Shown here in pieces: positions 62,309-64,000 of a stretch of DNA of 64,000 nucleotides. Source of the stretch: DAIQNV01 sp038748775 (GTDB lineage: Bacteria; Planctomycetota; Phycisphaerae; Phycisphaerales; UBA1924); contig JBCDIT010000001.1 of NCBI GenBank assembly GCA_038748775.1, forward strand, positions 124,001-188,000. The letters run 5' to 3'. Position 1 is the stretch's first letter. Each line of letters opens with the position of its first letter. The translations under genes were made by a program, and so were the position numbers. The notes beneath the pieces are model-generated. The model did no database searches. It worked only from the letters and a program-made list of their open reading frames with translations, and had not been told where the DNA came from.

Positions 62309-63928
62309 TCAATCTCGCAGCACAAAGTAGTGCGCGCCGCGGGGGCGCAACGCCCTGGGCACACGGTCCTCACCCGACAGCAAGTCGCTACCGACGCGTG
62401 ACCGGACCCCCTCCGGAAGCGCCTCGACCGAGACACTCTCATCGCTCAAGTTAAAGACGCAGAGCAGTTCTTCCTCACCGAGGCGTCGGAACACGAGCAG
62501 ACGATCATCACCCACCTCGACCGGAACAAGCCTGCCCTTCCGGAGTGTCTCGTTGCCGAGCCGGAGACGGACGAGCGTTCTGTAGTGCGAAAGCAGCGAC
62601 GCCGGATCGCCGCTTTGGGCCGCGACGTTGACCTTGGTGTAGTCAGGCTTCGGAGCAATCCAAGGCTGCGCTGAGCTAAAGCCGGCGTTCTGCGTGTCGT
62701 TCCATTGCATCGGGGTGCGTATCTGCGGATCCGGCTTGTCGGCGGTCATGCCGATCTCTTCGCCGTAATAGATGTAGGGCACACCCGGGAGCGCAAACTG
62801 GACAGACGCCGCGAGGCGCGCCGCCTCGACATCACCGCCCATCGCGTGCATCACCCTGGGTTGGTCGTGATTCCGCAGGAACGTCGCGTACATCCCGGTC
62901 GGGTAGAGGCGGTTGACGATCGCCATCCGCTCGTTGAACGCCGTCGAGGCCCGGTCGCGCACGCTCGTGACGATCGACTCGGCCAACCAGAACTCGAAGG
63001 CGAGGTCCATCTGATCACCGACGTAGCGTGACACGTCATCGGACGGAGCCCAGATCTCCCCGACCGACATCGCGTCGGGGTCGATCGACTTGACGTGCCG
63101 GAAGTAGGTCTGAAGCCACTCGTGCGTCGCCGGCGTGTTGTCCTGAACTTGCCCGTCTTCGATAAGATGACGGATCGCGTCCATCCGGAAGCCATCGAGC
63201 GCCATGTCCTCGAGCCAAAACCGAACGACATCGAGCATCTCGCGCGTGACTTCCGGGTTCTCGTAGTTCAGGTCGGGCATCCCTCCCCAGAAAAGCCCGT
63301 AGTAGAACGCCCCGTCGCGTTCGTGCCACACCGGCTGGTTCCAGGGGCCGTTCCATCCCGGGTGTTCATCGCGCCATATGAACCAATCACGAAAGCTCCC
63401 CACGCCCTGCGCCGACCACTCAAACCAAGGATGTTCACGGGAGCAGTGGTTCAGCACCAAGTCGATTGTGACGCGGATACCCCGCGCGTCGCACGCGGCC
63501 ACGAGATCGCGGAAGTCTTTGTTCGTTCCATAGTCCCGTTCGACGACCCGGTAGTCCGTCGTGTCATAGCCGTGGTAGCTGGGCGACTCGGTGATGGGCA
63601 TCAGCCACAGCGCCGTGACACCCAGATCCGTGTCGGTCTCGGGGTTCCCGTCGTTGAGGTAGTCCAGCCGCTCGATGAGGCCCCGGAGGTCGCCGACCCC
63701 GTCGCCCGCGAGCGGCCCCGACGTGCTATCGGCGAACGATCGCACGAACACCTCGTAAAACACCGCGTCCTGCCACCACTCGTCGAGGACCGGCTCGAAT
63801 CGCTCGGCCGCCGGAGCCGGGCGGAGCGTTTCATCCGCGCGCTCCACCGGCGTCTGCGTGGCTTGGGCGAAAGCCGCCCCCGCGGCGAACAGAACGGATA
63901 ACAGCGCGGTTCCAAGCTCTGGTTTCAT
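62309..63928 (-). CDS. Secreted GH13 alpha-glucosidase/alpha-amylase
   Basis: 539 residues from the ATG at 63928, giving a good signal peptide (LGTALLSVLFAAGAAFAQ). GH13 regions: WWQDAVFYEVFVRSFADS, GVTALWLMPITESPSYHGYD, VTIDLVLNHCSREHPWF, DGFRMDAIRHLIED (nucleophile Asp), SVGEIWAP (acid/base Glu) and FLRNHDQPRV (transition-state Asp). Its (beta/alpha)8 barrel and C-terminal sandwich are complete. Closest in motif to oligo-1,6-glucosidase/trehalose synthase-like subfamilies; it would degrade alpha-glucans outside the cytoplasm. Confidence 0.93.
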   Translation of the reverse strand: MKPELGTALLSVLFAAGAAFAQATQTPVERADETLRPAPAAERFEPVLDEWWQDAVFYEVFVRSFADSTSGPLAGDGVGDLRGLIERLDYLNDGNPETDTDLGVTALWLMPITESPSYHGYDTTDYRVVERDYGTNKDFRDLVAACDARGIRVTIDLVLNHCSREHPWFEWSAQGVGSFRDWFIWRDEHPGWNGPWNQPVWHERDGAFYYGLFWGGMPDLNYENPEVTREMLDVVRFWLEDMALDGFRMDAIRHLIEDGQVQDNTPATHEWLQTYFRHVKSIDPDAMSVGEIWAPSDDVSRYVGDQMDLAFEFWLAESIVTSVRDRASTAFNERMAIVNRLYPTGMYATFLRNHDQPRVMHAMGGDVEAARLAASVQFALPGVPYIYYGEEIGMTADKPDPQIRTPMQWNDTQNAGFSSAQPWIAPKPDYTKVNVAAQSGDPASLLSHYRTLVRLRLGNETLRKGRLVPVEVGDDRLLVFRRLGEEELLCVFNLSDESVSVEALPEGVRSRVGSDLLSGEDRVPRALRPRGAHYFVLRD

Positions 63929-63954
63929 CGCCGGAGCGTACCCAACAGCGCGTG

Positions 63955-64000
63955 TCACCCGCACCCCTCGAGCGCGGAGCGGATGAACACGTCGACATCG
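63955..64000 (-). CDS. C-terminal end of a gene entering from the right
   Basis: On the - strand the frame reads DVDVFIRSALEGCG and stops at TGA (63955-63957), 26 bases before the GH13 start. Too short to identify; it may also be a chance frame, but the spacing fits an operon partner. Confidence 0.3.
   Translation of the reverse strand, partial: DVDVFIRSALEGCG

Overview
The window reads as chromosomal DNA from a GC-rich planctomycete, most likely in the class Phycisphaerae. This is inferred from gene content, not from a marker gene: two large Ser/Thr kinases, ECF sigma factors paired with an anti-sigma factor or a kinase, prepilin-type proteins with a GFTL/GFSL methylation motif, an exosortase/EpsI pair inside an exopolysaccharide locus, a PEP-CTERM-like sorting tail on a secreted protein, and the decayed planctomycete-style integrase. 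Coding density is high and many adjacent genes overlap as ATGA or GTGA.

Left part (1-18.3 kb): a TetR regulator and a type II NADH dehydrogenase; a signalling block (kinase/zinc-ribbon/FGE-like giant protein, lipoprotein, FHA-SpoIIE phosphatase, secreted barrel-like protein); a secreted cyclophilin; a pseudopilin; an ECF sigma/anti-sigma pair; a Cys-rich internally repeated protein; an EVE-domain protein, an HD-GYP protein and lipoyl synthase.

Centre (18.6-39.3 kb): an exopolysaccharide locus on the + strand holding a Wza-like exporter, exosortase, EpsI, a giant TPR protein, a Wzz/BY-kinase-like protein with a degenerate P-loop, a nucleotide-sugar epimerase and a WecA/TagO-type initiating transferase. 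It is followed by ParA, a VanZ-like protein, MurJ and an SDR. Next come a pseudopilin, an unknown protein and an 11-Cys secreted peptide, then ispF on the other strand and a lipoprotein.

39.4-46.4 kb (- strand): a marR-adaptor-RND efflux operon with a perfect 22-bp palindrome in its promoter, preceded by an ArnT/PMT-like membrane glycosyltransferase. At 46569-46641 there is a tRNA-Lys(CTT).

46.6-54.3 kb is accessory DNA directly downstream of the tRNA. It holds an intact SF2 helicase with a C-terminal PD-(D/E)XK-like motif, a nonsense-mutated and truncated integrase fused to a frameshifted DUF3313 relic, two IS3 fragments in opposite orientation, an intact Type III-like Mod methyltransferase with an AT-rich central segment, and a C-terminal fossil of a Type III Res subunit. 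I read this as a decayed defence island with two surviving candidate components.

Right part (54.3-64 kb): a COG0523 GTPase divergent from a lipoprotein, with a Fur/Zur-like site between them; then a long - strand run of GH13 glucosidase, a truncated rhodanese, an ECF sigma, a Ser/Thr kinase, a TlpA-like thioredoxin, an exosortase-type target protein and a zinc-ribbon membrane protein. A roughly 120-bp repeat occurs twice (10.8 and 56.8 kb), each time between convergent genes.
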